From positions 1-17,330 of the forward strand of contig CANBSV010000057.1 of NCBI GenBank assembly GCA_947372225.1: DNA of 17,330 nucleotides, in the 5' to 3' direction. The stretch comes from Burkholderiales bacterium (GTDB lineage: Bacteria; Pseudomonadota; Gammaproteobacteria; Burkholderiales; Burkholderiaceae_C). Below the pieces are notes generated by a model that made no database searches, was not told the DNA's origin, and worked only from the letters and a program-made list of their open reading frames with translations. Below, in pieces: positions 1-8,153 of the stretch. The position numbers and the translations under genes are program-made. Position 1 is the stretch's first letter, and each line of letters opens with the position of its first letter.

Positions 1-1388
1 ACGTGCTGATGATCTCGATGACGGCGGCCATCCTGCTGTCCATCAACCCCTGGCTGGCGGTGGTCACCCTCATCCCCCTGCCCTTCATCGCCTGGCTGAT
101 CCACCTGGTGCGCGACCGGCTGCGCACCGGCTTCGAGAAGATCGACCGCGTGTGGTCGGAGGTGACCAACGTGCTGGCCGACACCATCCCCGGCATCCGT
201 GTGGTCAAGGCGTTTGCTCAGGAAGGCCGCGAGCTGCAGCGCTTTCGCTCGGCCAACCAGAGCAATCTGCAGGTCAATGACCGGATCAACCGCACCTGGT
301 CGCTGTTCACGCCCTCGGTGTCGCTGCTCACCGAAATCGGTCTGCTGGTGGTGTGGGCGTTTGGCGTGTGGCAGGTGTCACGCCACCAGATCACGGTCGG
401 TGTGCTGACGGCTTTCATCGCCTACATCGGGCGCTTTTACGGCCGGCTCGATTCGATGAGCCGCATCGTGTCGGTGACGCAAAAGGCGGCGGCCGGCGCC
501 AAGCGCATCTTCGACATCCTCGACCACGTGTCCAACGTGCCGGAGCCACTCAACCCGCAACGGCTGGTGCGCGCGCAGGGCCGCATCGAGCTGCAGGGCA
601 TTGGCTTCAGATACGGCAGCCGCTCGGTGATCCGTGGGCTCGACCTCGAGATTCGCCCGGGCGAGATGATCGGCCTGGTGGGCCACAGCGGCTCGGGAAA
701 GAGCACGCTGGTCAACCTGATCTGCCGCTTCTATGACGTGACCGACGGCGCGATCAAGGTCGACGGCGTCGACATCCGCCGCTACGCTGTGTCCGACTAC
801 CGTCGCCACATCGGACTGGTGCTGCAAGAGCCCTTCCTGTTCTTCGGCACCATTGCAGAGAACATCGCCTACGGCCGACCCGACGCGAGCCGCGAGGACA
901 TCGTCGCAGCGGCGCGCGCAGCCCACGCGCATGAATTCATCCTGCGATTGCCGCAGGCCTATGACTCGCTGGTGGGCGAGCGCGGCCAGGGGCTGTCAGG
1001 CGGCGAGCGCCAGCGCATCAGCATCGCGCGCGCCTTGCTGATCGACCCGCAGATCCTGATCCTTGACGAGGCCACTTCGTCGGTCGACACCGAGACCGAA
1101 AAAGAAATCCAGAAAGCGCTCGACAACCTCGTGCAGGGGCGAACCACGATCGCCATCGCGCACCGCCTGTCCACGTTGCGCAAGGCCGACCGGCTCGTTG
1201 TCATGGACCGCGGCCGCGTGGTCGAAGTCGGTCCGCACGACGAGCTGATGGCGCGTCAGGGTGCCTACTGGCGGCTGTACGAAGCGCAGTTGCGCCAGGC
1301 CGATGCAGAGGAGTCCGGTCTGGAACTCGGCGGCCTGAAACCTTTGGTGCCGTCGGAGCTCAAGGCCCACGTCGAAACCAAGGCTTGA
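1..1388 (+). CDS. ABC transporter, fused permease-ATPase (3' part)
   Basis: This gene enters from the left edge; the reading frame is open from base 3 and the true start lies outside. The visible 461 residues hold the end of a type I exporter transmembrane domain (about 1-180, with hydrophobic helices near 7-35 and 105-145) and a complete nucleotide-binding domain (about 190-440). Visible motifs are the A-loop Tyr in FRYG (about 204), Walker A GHSGSGKS (227-234), Q-loop Gln 275, signature LSGGERQR (331-338), Walker B ILILDEA (351-357) and H-loop His 387. All catalytic residues are present, so the half-transporter should be an active homodimeric exporter of the MsbA-like class. The DUF1854 gene starts 4 bp after its stop. 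From memory, this pair carries the name 'cyanophycin metabolism-associated ABC transporter' in Burkholderiales. The substrate cannot be read from sequence. Confidence 0.93.
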   Translation, partial: VLMISMTAAILLSINPWLAVVTLIPLPFIAWLIHLVRDRLRTGFEKIDRVWSEVTNVLADTIPGIRVVKAFAQEGRELQRFRSANQSNLQVNDRINRTWSLFTPSVSLLTEIGLLVVWAFGVWQVSRHQITVGVLTAFIAYIGRFYGRLDSMSRIVSVTQKAAAGAKRIFDILDHVSNVPEPLNPQRLVRAQGRIELQGIGFRYGSRSVIRGLDLEIRPGEMIGLVGHSGSGKSTLVNLICRFYDVTDGAIKVDGVDIRRYAVSDYRRHIGLVLQEPFLFFGTIAENIAYGRPDASREDIVAAARAAHAHEFILRLPQAYDSLVGERGQGLSGGERQRISIARALLIDPQILILDEATSSVDTETEKEIQKALDNLVQGRTTIAIAHRLSTLRKADRLVVMDRGRVVEVGPHDELMARQGAYWRLYEAQLRQADAEESGLELGGLKPLVPSELKAHVETKA

Positions 1389-1392
1389 TCAC

Positions 1393-1887
1393 ATGCCAGT
1401 CACTCACGCCGAAGCCATGACCACCGAGCCATTTGCCCTGGAACGCGAACCGCACGGCCGCCTGGTGCTGATCGCCGCAGACGGCAGCCGTCACGAGGGG
1501 GTGGTGCCGGTGCGCGCGTTCCCGATCGCCGCGGCTCAGGAAGGCCTGTCGATGGTGGATGGCGACGGCCGAGAGGTGGCTTGGGTGCCATCGCTCGCTG
1601 CCGTGCCGGCAGCGCTGCGCGCCCTGATCGAAGAAGAACTCGCGAGCCGCGAGTTCACGCCGGTGATCGAGCGCATTCTGGAAGTTTCGACGTTCTCGAC
1701 GCCCAGTGTGTGGACGGTGGACACCGACCGCGGCACGACCAGCTTCGTGCTCAAGGCCGAAGAAGACATCCGCCGGCTGCCCGATGGCGCGCTGTGGATC
1801 TCGGACAGCCACGGCATCGCGTTTGTGGTGCGGGACCGCCGTGCGCTCGACCGAAAGTCGCGGCGCGTGCTCGGGCGTTTTCTCTGA
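1393..1887 (+). CDS. DUF1854 family protein
   Basis: A 164-residue protein without a signal peptide or membrane helix. The C-terminal half fits the DUF1854 pattern: an F-T-P-V-I-x-R-I segment (about 88-95), a W-x-V-x-T-D-R-G-x-T-x-F stretch (about 107-118), and a terminal D-S-H-G-I-A-F-V-V-R-D block followed by LD-x-x-SR-x-x-L-x-x-F. It begins 4 bp after the ABC exporter stop, so the two are surely co-transcribed. An AAGG sequence lies about 10 bases before ATG 1393; a second in-frame ATG at 1417 is a possible alternative start with a poorer ribosome binding site. The family has no known biochemical function. Its steady pairing with this exporter suggests an accessory or regulatory subunit, and its naming as cyanophycin-associated rests on genomic neighbourhood rather than on experiment. 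The gene ends 9 bp from the stop of the convergent EAL gene. Confidence 0.88.
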   Translation: MPVTHAEAMTTEPFALEREPHGRLVLIAADGSRHEGVVPVRAFPIAAAQEGLSMVDGDGREVAWVPSLAAVPAALRALIEEELASREFTPVIERILEVSTFSTPSVWTVDTDRGTTSFVLKAEEDIRRLPDGALWISDSHGIAFVVRDRRALDRKSRRVLGRFL

Positions 1888-1896
1888 CGGCGCCGC

Positions 1897-4095
1897 TCAG
1901 GGCCCGGTTTCGATCCAGCCCTTGATCTCGGCGATGTCCTTCGCGGCGCTGCTGTTGCGCTCGAGCAGGGACTGCATCGACAAGGCGTCGATGGCTGGCG
2001 AGAACAGCGCGCCCTGGTACTGGGTGCAACCGGCCTTGAGCATGAACAGCCGTTGCGCCTCGGTCTCGACGCCTTCAGCCACCATCTCGAGGTGCAGCGC
2101 CTTGCCCAGGTTGACGATGGCATTGACGATGCCCACATCCACCTCATCCTTGGGCAATCCCTTGATGAAGCTGCGGTCGATCTTGAGTCGTCCGATCGGA
2201 TAGCGCTTGAGATAGGCCAGGCTCGAATAGCCGGTGCCGAAATCGTCGATCGCAAGCTTGACGCCCAACCGGGCCAGCTCCTGCAAGCGCTGCAGCGCTT
2301 CTTGCGCATCCTTGACGAGGATCGATTCGGTCAGCTCCAGCTCCAGCCATTGCGGCTCCAGTCCGGCATCGCTCAGGGCCTGCGCCACGCTGTCAACAAA
2401 GTCGGGCTTCTGGAATTGCAGCGCCGACACGTTGACCGACATCAGCAACGGGTAGCCCTTGTCGCGCCACTGCGCGGCCTGCTGCACCGCATGTCGCAGC
2501 GCCCAGGCGCCGATGGCCACGATGAAGCCGCTGCGCTCGGCCACGGGAATGAATTCGTTCGGCGGCACGTCGCCCAGTTCGGGGTCGCGCCAACGCATCA
2601 ATGCCTCGACGCCGACGATCGCGCCGCTTTCGATGTCAACCTGCGGCTGGTAGTGCAACCGGAAGCGCCCCGCCGCGAGCGACTGGCGCATGGCGTGATC
2701 GAGTTGCATGCGCGTGCGCGGCTGAACCACCGGAACGCCGCTGCGCAGATGGTGGAAGCGATAGCCGCGGCCACCGCTGTCCTTGAGGTCATTCATGGCG
2801 ACCTCGGCTGCCTTGAGCAACTCCTCGGGCGTGCTGCCATCGCCCGGATACAGCGCAATGCCGACGCTGCCGGTGAGGGTGAGGTTCATGCCCTCGACCC
2901 GGAACGGCAACTGCAGCGCTGCAAGCACCCGGCAGGCGGCACCTTCGGCACGCTGCAGATCGGCTTGGTAGGCCAGGATGACGAATTCGTCAGAGCCCAG
3001 ACGCGCCACCGTGTCCACCTGACGCATCGTGGCCGACAGCCGCTCGGCGATCTCGACCAGGACCTGATCGCCCATGGCGGGCCCGAGCATTTCATTGACA
3101 GGCTTGAAGCGGTCGAGGTTCAGGTACATCAAGGCAAATGGCGTGGACTCACGCTGCGCCAGCGCCAGGGCGTATTCGATGCGATCGACCAGCATGCGTC
3201 GGTTGGGCAGGCCGGTGAGGTTGTCCGTGTGCGACAACGCGTCAATGCGGCGGCTGGCTTCGACACTTTCGCTCACGTCGCGAAACGCATACACACGGCC
3301 CACGGGCTGGCCGCGATTGCATTGCGCGAGCGTGCGCCGCTCGAGCACCTTGCCGCAGCGCAGCGTGAGCATGTCGCAGCCGTCGAGCGTGGCCGACTCG
3401 GCAAAGGCCTGAAGCCGACGGGTGTAGGTCACCGGATCGGAGACGCGCCGCAGCATCCAGGCACCCACCGCTGCGTCGTCGAGCTGCTTCATCAGTGGCT
3501 CAGGCACGCCCCACAGGGTGACGAACTGCTGGTTGAAGTTGGTGATATGCCCCGTCAGGTCAGTGACCAGGATGCCATCGGTGGTGGAATCGAGCGTGGC
3601 ACGCAATTCGGAAATGCGCTCTTCGAGCTCGGCCTGGGTGCGCAACTCTTCGCTGCGATCGCGCAGGATCACCAAATAGATTCCGGCGCGAGCACCCGTG
3701 CCCGGTCGCACCACGCTGACGCGCCGGTGCACCTGCACCAACTGACCATTGGGCCGGCTGATCAGGGTTTGGGCTTCGACCGGATCGGTGAGATGCTTTG
3801 CAGCTTCCTCCCAGAAAGCCACATCGTCGACCGTGGCGGCCAGCGCCAGCGCATCGGTTTGACACAGCGCCTCGGCAGAAATGCCGAACAAGCTCTCTGC
3901 AGCCGCATTGGCAGCCAGCAAACGCAGGCTGCCCGGCTCGACCAGCCAGGCGGCGTCGAGCAAACCCTCGACGAGTCGCCTGAGCTGTTGAATGGGATCC
4001 TCCCCCGCGGGCTCAGGCGCGTTTGGCCCCGACGCTCGCGGCGACTTGCGCGCGGTTCGAGAGGTGGGCACGGGCGGAACCTCGGGCAACGTCAC
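1897..4095 (-). CDS. PAS-PAS-GGDEF-EAL protein, likely c-di-GMP phosphodiesterase
   Basis: A 732-residue cytosolic protein with no membrane segment. Order: proline-rich N-tail (1-33), PAS (about 38-150), short coiled coil (about 150-165), second PAS (about 166-278), GGDEF (about 285-450), EAL (about 465-710). The EAL domain keeps the expected metal and catalytic residues: Glu497 in EALMRW, Asn555, Glu587/Glu590 in ELELTE, Asp617-Asp618 in DDFGTGYSS, Lys638 and Glu674 in VAEGVET, so it should hydrolyse c-di-GMP. The GGDEF signature reads GSDEF (367-371) and the later A-M-Y-x-A-K motif reads AMNDLK, so cyclase activity is doubtful. An RxxD I-site (358-361) sits at the correct five-residue distance. 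The start is GTG, whose bases overlap the TGA stop of the HD-GYP gene (4092-4095). No good ribosome binding site precedes it, which points to translational coupling. Confidence 0.93.
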   Translation of the reverse strand: MTLPEVPPVPTSRTARKSPRASGPNAPEPAGEDPIQQLRRLVEGLLDAAWLVEPGSLRLLAANAAAESLFGISAEALCQTDALALAATVDDVAFWEEAAKHLTDPVEAQTLISRPNGQLVQVHRRVSVVRPGTGARAGIYLVILRDRSEELRTQAELEERISELRATLDSTTDGILVTDLTGHITNFNQQFVTLWGVPEPLMKQLDDAAVGAWMLRRVSDPVTYTRRLQAFAESATLDGCDMLTLRCGKVLERRTLAQCNRGQPVGRVYAFRDVSESVEASRRIDALSHTDNLTGLPNRRMLVDRIEYALALAQRESTPFALMYLNLDRFKPVNEMLGPAMGDQVLVEIAERLSATMRQVDTVARLGSDEFVILAYQADLQRAEGAACRVLAALQLPFRVEGMNLTLTGSVGIALYPGDGSTPEELLKAAEVAMNDLKDSGGRGYRFHHLRSGVPVVQPRTRMQLDHAMRQSLAAGRFRLHYQPQVDIESGAIVGVEALMRWRDPELGDVPPNEFIPVAERSGFIVAIGAWALRHAVQQAAQWRDKGYPLLMSVNVSALQFQKPDFVDSVAQALSDAGLEPQWLELELTESILVKDAQEALQRLQELARLGVKLAIDDFGTGYSSLAYLKRYPIGRLKIDRSFIKGLPKDEVDVGIVNAIVNLGKALHLEMVAEGVETEAQRLFMLKAGCTQYQGALFSPAIDALSMQSLLERNSSAAKDIAEIKGWIETGP

Positions 4096-5357
4096 GGCTG
4101 CGAATCCAGAACACGCGCCGGCTCAAAGAAATAGTTCACTCGCGGCCGCGGAGACAGGTACGCCAAGGCGGCCTCAGGCAACGACATGGGCTTGAGGCTG
4201 CGGCGGATGCCCAAGCCGCTGACGGTCTCGAGGTCCAGGATGACGGCATCGTCGCGTGGCACCTTGGGGTCATAAACCAGCACCCGGGGTCGCAACCCGC
4301 GCGAAAAGTTGACGCCCACCACCAGAGCGAACCGGTCGTCGGTCAACTGCACGACCGAACCCGCCGGATAGACGCCCATCATCTTGATGAACGCGCCGAG
4401 GGTGGCTGTGTCGAAGCGATTGCGGCCCTGGGCAAACAACTGCGCCACGGCCTCATGCGGGGTCACGGCCTTCGACGGATTGATCGGATTGCACAGGTTG
4501 TCATAGGCATTGACCAGCGCCACGATGCGCGAGAGCACCGTCGTGCGGTCGCTGTTGATGCCCAGCGGAAAACCGCTGCCATCGCTGCATTCGTGGTGCT
4601 GGGCAATGATCACCGAGGCGCCGGGACTCAGGCCCAGACGACGCGCGTGCGCGGTACCCGTGGCCACATGGCTCTCGTAGCACTTGTGCTCGGCGATCTT
4701 GAAATGATCGTCGCGGTGGTGATATCGAAACGGGATGTCGAGCTTGCCCACGTCGTGAAGCAAGGCACCCACGCCAAGGTCACGCATTTCGGCCTCAGTC
4801 AGCCCGAACGTGCGGCCCATCAACAAGCAGATGACGCTCACGCTGACGGCATGAGCGCTGGCATTGTCGCCAGCGCCTTCGCTGAGCAGGCGGATGCACA
4901 CGTCCTCGGTGACGGCCACCTTGTCGACCAGTTGGCGAACCAGCACCTGGGCGGCCTCGCCGGCCACGGCGGGCTGCTCGGCCACGTTCTTGAACAGCTG
5001 GCTCGACGCACGGGTGGCCTCGCCAAACTGCCGCTCGCAAGCTGCCAGCGCGCGCCGTTGTTCGTTGAGCAACGCCCGATGGGCGCGACGCTCAGCGGCC
5101 AGCGCCTGTTGCTCGGGAGTCAGGCCAACCTGAGCGGACTCGGATTCCTCGTCCAGGATTTCAGGGTCGCTGTCGGGAGGGCTCCAGCGCAGCACGCTCA
5201 AACCGATGGAGCGCAGCGTCGCGAGTTGCTCCTCGGTGGTGATCTTGAAACTTGAAAAGGCGAACGGATGCGACATCCAGCCATCGTCGAGATGCACGTA
5301 CATCCCAAGTCGCAGGGCGGAAACTTCGATCAGTTCTGTTTTGGAAGTCGAGTTCAT
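4092..5357 (-). CDS. HD-GYP domain phosphodiesterase with DUF3391 N-terminus
   Basis: A 421-residue soluble protein. Residues 8-60 resemble DUF3391 (V-S-x-L-R-x-G-M-Y-V), a domain common at the N-terminus of HD-GYP proteins. A charged, probably helical linker spans about 80-115. The HD-GYP domain occupies about 125-330, with His169, the HD pair 201-202, Lys205, His230, the HH pair 254-255, Glu256, Asp259 and Asp286 in the expected order. The name-giving motif is D-G-S-G-F-P (259-264), with Phe for the Tyr of GYP, a conservative change. The metal ligands are therefore complete, and hydrolysis of c-di-GMP to GMP or pGpG is expected. About 90 residues follow the domain (330-421), including a beta-rich stretch common in this family. 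The gene lies 42 bp after the hybrid kinase and overlaps the EAL gene by four bases. The ATG has only a weak upstream ribosome binding site. Confidence 0.92.
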   Translation of the reverse strand: MNSTSKTELIEVSALRLGMYVHLDDGWMSHPFAFSSFKITTEEQLATLRSIGLSVLRWSPPDSDPEILDEESESAQVGLTPEQQALAAERRAHRALLNEQRRALAACERQFGEATRASSQLFKNVAEQPAVAGEAAQVLVRQLVDKVAVTEDVCIRLLSEGAGDNASAHAVSVSVICLLMGRTFGLTEAEMRDLGVGALLHDVGKLDIPFRYHHRDDHFKIAEHKCYESHVATGTAHARRLGLSPGASVIIAQHHECSDGSGFPLGINSDRTTVLSRIVALVNAYDNLCNPINPSKAVTPHEAVAQLFAQGRNRFDTATLGAFIKMMGVYPAGSVVQLTDDRFALVVGVNFSRGLRPRVLVYDPKVPRDDAVILDLETVSGLGIRRSLKPMSLPEAALAYLSPRPRVNYFFEPARVLDSQP

Positions 5358-5399
5358 GAAGACGATTGATGCCCCGTCATGCAGACCGGCTTGCTCGGG

Positions 5400-7526
5400 T
5401 CATCGGCAGGAAATGCCGGAATTTGAGCCCTGAAACGCAGCCAGCGCCCGGAACTCGTACTTCAGCTTGGCCACCAGCACCGCCACATCCTGCGGCTTGG
5501 TCCAGTAATCGTCGAACCCCTGGGCCAGCGCATGCTCGATCTGTTGCGGCGAAACGTCTGCACTGAAGGCGATGCAGCGCACCCCTCGGGTACGTGCATC
5601 GGCCCTCAGGCGCTCGCGGAGCTCGAGGCCCGACATCCCTGGAAGATTCAAGTCGAGCAGCGCCAGCGACAAGTTGTGCTGCTGCGCCAGCCGAAGCGCC
5701 TCGGGGCCGTCGCGTGCCACCAGCAAGCGCCAGTTGGGCTGGGTGCTGAAAATTTGCTGCATCAAGGCGGCGTTGACGTCGTCGTGCTCGACGTACATCA
5801 CCACCGCCTCGACGCCAGCGTCCCACTCGGCGGGCGCCGCGCTCTCGCCCGGTGATTCGGTCGAGCGAACCACATCGGCCTTGGCAAGAGGCAAGGACAC
5901 CGTGAGTCGTGAACCACGGCCCACTTGAGACAGCGCCTCGATTTCCCCGCCCATCGCACGCACGAGCTTGCGTGCGATGACCAACGCCAGCCCGCTGCCC
6001 GAAGCGTCGTCGTTGCCGCCGCCAAGCCGGTTGAAGGGCTCGAAGAGCTTTTCCACCTGTGCGGCAGACATGCCCAGACCGGTGTCGTCCACCGTCAGCA
6101 CGCCCATGTGATCAGCAGCCTCGAAGCGGATGCGAACCCGGCCCTGGGGACGGTTGTATTTGATGGCGTTGGACAGCAAGCTGCTCACCACCTGCTCGAG
6201 CGCTTCGGGGTCGGCGCTGATGGCTGGCGCCGACAGCGCGACCTCGACACGCAGCTCAATGCCGCGTTGCTGGGCGAGCGGCATGATCTCGACGGCGCAG
6301 CGCTCCACCAGCAGCCGCAGGTCGATCGGGCGGCTGCGCAGGCGAAGCCGGCCCTGCTCGATGCGCGACACATCCAGCAACTGGTCGATGAGCGACAGCA
6401 AGCGCGCGCCCGATTGGCGCAGGATCTCCAGCCGATGCATCTGCGGCGGCGCCAGAGGATGCTCCTCGTCAAGCGCCATCAGTTGCGCAAAACCCAGGAT
6501 GCCGTTGAGGGGCGTGCGCAACTCGTGGCTGACCCGGGACATGAACTCCTTGCCGCGCGGGACCTTGTCGGCATCGCTCGGTTCACGCCGCGGCGCGCTC
6601 GCGTCAGGCCGAATGGTGACCTCCGAGCAGGTGCCGATCAGCCGCTGCGAATCGGCCGAGGCCTGCACAACGAACTCCAGCGTTCGCACACCCAGGCCGC
6701 CCGCGGCGGCAAAACACAGCGCCTGGCGCACACGCTCGTTGGGCCGGGCCGGCGCGACCAGCATGGCGCGAGCCGCGGGCCGGTCGGACGCCACCACGCC
6801 GCTCAGCCAGGTTTCCAGGGACAACGGTGTGGCCGACACGTCCAGCCCATGATGGCGGCAGGCCACGGCATCCAGCAGCATCGATTCGTCCGCCAGGTGG
6901 ATGTCCACCACGCCGACATCTGCGGCCTCGGTGGCCGACTGCCACAACGCCAACCGGTGGCGAATGTCGTCATCCAGCGCGGCCTCGTGGGCGATGTCGG
7001 TGAACTCGCAGTTCCACTGCAGCCCCCCATCCAATGCCGATTCGAGGCTCGCGTTGGCATCGAGAAAGACCCACTGTCCGTCGGTCTGACGCACGCGAAT
7101 GCGCTCCTTGATGCTGCGAAGCAGTTCGCCGTGCAAGGTCCAGGCGGCTCGCAGTCGCGCCAAGTCATCCGCGTGGATGCGGGCACACAGCACCCGAGCG
7201 TCCTCGCGCAGTGCAGGCAGACCGATGCCGCAAAGCCGGGCGAAGTCGCTGGAAGCGAAGGGCACAGTCCATTGGCCCTCTGGTGAGCGATGCACCCGGG
7301 CCACCACGCCGGGAACCCGGTCGATCAGCGTCTGAAGGTCAGCCACCGGGTCGCGGTCGTCACGCCGCCTGAGCCCCCGCGGGGTCAGCCCGTCAAGGCG
7401 TGTCGAAGCGGAAGATCCCTGCGGGTTGCTGCCTGGAACGGGGTGCGAAGGGGGCATGGGGCGGGTGGGTGTCTCGGTATGCGTCCATCGGACGACAAAT
7501 CCGAGCATCCGCCGATTTTGGGCCAT
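5400..7526 (-). CDS. Soluble PAS hybrid histidine kinase with C-terminal receiver
   Basis: A 708-residue protein without signal peptide or transmembrane helix, so it senses inside the cell. Order: unstructured Pro/Ser-rich tail (1-55), PAS-like sensor with PAC-like end (about 60-180), a second weakly PAS-like region (about 190-300), HisKA with phospho-acceptor His334 in SHELRTPLNG, HATPase_c (about 435-548) with N-box Asn453, D-T-G-L-G (481-485), LFEPFNR (494-500) and G-S-G-L-A-L (510-515), then a receiver (about 572-692) with phospho-Asp625, Ser655 and Lys677. The acidic pair of the receiver reads E-H (580-581) instead of E-D, followed by Asp582. There is no separate output domain, so phosphotransfer to another protein is likely. 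ATG 7526 is preferred because AAAGGGG lies 5 bases upstream. It is the first gene of the c-di-GMP operon. Confidence 0.92.
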   Translation of the reverse strand: MAQNRRMLGFVVRWTHTETPTRPMPPSHPVPGSNPQGSSASTRLDGLTPRGLRRRDDRDPVADLQTLIDRVPGVVARVHRSPEGQWTVPFASSDFARLCGIGLPALREDARVLCARIHADDLARLRAAWTLHGELLRSIKERIRVRQTDGQWVFLDANASLESALDGGLQWNCEFTDIAHEAALDDDIRHRLALWQSATEAADVGVVDIHLADESMLLDAVACRHHGLDVSATPLSLETWLSGVVASDRPAARAMLVAPARPNERVRQALCFAAAGGLGVRTLEFVVQASADSQRLIGTCSEVTIRPDASAPRREPSDADKVPRGKEFMSRVSHELRTPLNGILGFAQLMALDEEHPLAPPQMHRLEILRQSGARLLSLIDQLLDVSRIEQGRLRLRSRPIDLRLLVERCAVEIMPLAQQRGIELRVEVALSAPAISADPEALEQVVSSLLSNAIKYNRPQGRVRIRFEAADHMGVLTVDDTGLGMSAAQVEKLFEPFNRLGGGNDDASGSGLALVIARKLVRAMGGEIEALSQVGRGSRLTVSLPLAKADVVRSTESPGESAAPAEWDAGVEAVVMYVEHDDVNAALMQQIFSTQPNWRLLVARDGPEALRLAQQHNLSLALLDLNLPGMSGLELRERLRADARTRGVRCIAFSADVSPQQIEHALAQGFDDYWTKPQDVAVLVAKLKYEFRALAAFQGSNSGISCR

Positions 7527-7531
7527 CGATG

Positions 7532-7538
7532 CCCCTTT
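7532..7538 (-). promoter_or_regulatory. Ribosome binding site of the hybrid kinase
   Basis: The minus strand reads AAAGGGG, 5 bases before ATG 7526. The next in-frame ATG (residue 24) has no such site, so this decides the start. Confidence 0.6.
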
Positions 7539-7542
7539 GGAC

Positions 7543-7559
7543 CCCCCTCATTCAGGGGG
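7543..7559 (-). repeat. Inverted repeat in the kinase leader
   Basis: CCCCCT and AGGGGG form a 6-bp stem around a 5-base loop, just upstream of the kinase ribosome binding site. It lies in the 170-bp divergent region between the kinase and the DUF4864 gene. No T run follows on either strand, so an operator or leader hairpin is more likely than a terminator. Confidence 0.45.
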
Positions 7560-7696
7560 TTCGGGGAGCGCATCGATGGGATTCCCTGACCGCGCAGGTT
7601 GCTCGGGCACCAATGGCGCCGCTTTGAAGCCGGCCTGCCTCTGCGTCGACCACGCAATCGCGGCATGATCGGGCTCATCTGGAGGCCGGAACTTTG

Positions 7697-8131
7697 ATGA
7701 GCAAGTTGTTCACCCGACGTCGCAGCATGATCGCCTTGGCCGGCTGCCTGGGGGTCGCATCCGCCTGGCCCAACGAGGTATCGCAGGCCGAGGCCACCGA
7801 GGCACGCACGGTGGTTGAGGCCCAGCTCGCCGCCTTCGCTGCCAACGATTCACGCCGCGCTTTCATGCTGGGCACCGACGCCCTGCGCAAGCGATTTGGC
7901 TCACCCGATCGCTTCATGGCGATGGTTCGCCGCGGTTATCCCGTGGTCTACCGGCCCGCTTCGGTGACCTTTCTCAAACCGCAGCGAGACGGCAGCGATC
8001 TGATCCAGCCCGTGCACCTGACCGACGCTCAGGGTGCCGGCTGGCTGGCCACCTTCCGGCTGGAGCAGGACAAGGGCGGGTGGCTGATCGCGTCGTGCGA
8101 CGTGGAACCCGACGAGGGAAGCTTCACCTGA
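7697..8131 (+). CDS. Exported DUF4864 domain protein
   Basis: A 144-residue protein from ATG 7697; an in-frame TTG directly before it (7694) is an alternative start. GGAGG at 7681-7685 provides the ribosome binding site. The N-terminus has an arginine cluster (RRR at about residues 7-9), a hydrophobic stretch and a likely cleavage region near residue 23, so export is expected; the arginines faintly resemble a Tat signal but the motif is not canonical. The body matches the DUF4864 pattern: alternating Ala-rich helix with AAFAAND, then R-K-R-F-G-S-P-D-R-F-M-A-M-V-R-x-G-Y and P-V-V-Y-R-P, and an ending W-L-I-A-S-C-D-V-E-P. The fold is probably NTF2-like, judged from length and pattern. Function is unknown. 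It is divergent from the c-di-GMP operon and convergent with a lipoprotein gene 22 bp beyond its stop. Confidence 0.8.
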   Translation: MSKLFTRRRSMIALAGCLGVASAWPNEVSQAEATEARTVVEAQLAAFAANDSRRAFMLGTDALRKRFGSPDRFMAMVRRGYPVVYRPASVTFLKPQRDGSDLIQPVHLTDAQGAGWLATFRLEQDKGGWLIASCDVEPDEGSFT

Positions 8132-8153
8132 TGTGAACCGTCGCGACAGGCGC

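Noticed and set aside
2053..4134. A 693-codon open frame on the plus strand opposite the EAL gene
   Set aside because: It is antisense to a gene with clear catalytic motifs. Its translation has no recognisable domain and is rich in His, Arg, Gln and Gly, as expected from GC-rich antisense frames.
4023..7286. Long plus-strand open frames opposite the HD-GYP and kinase genes (4023-5255, 5925-7286)
   Set aside because: They are shadows of well-supported minus-strand genes and have biased, domain-free composition.
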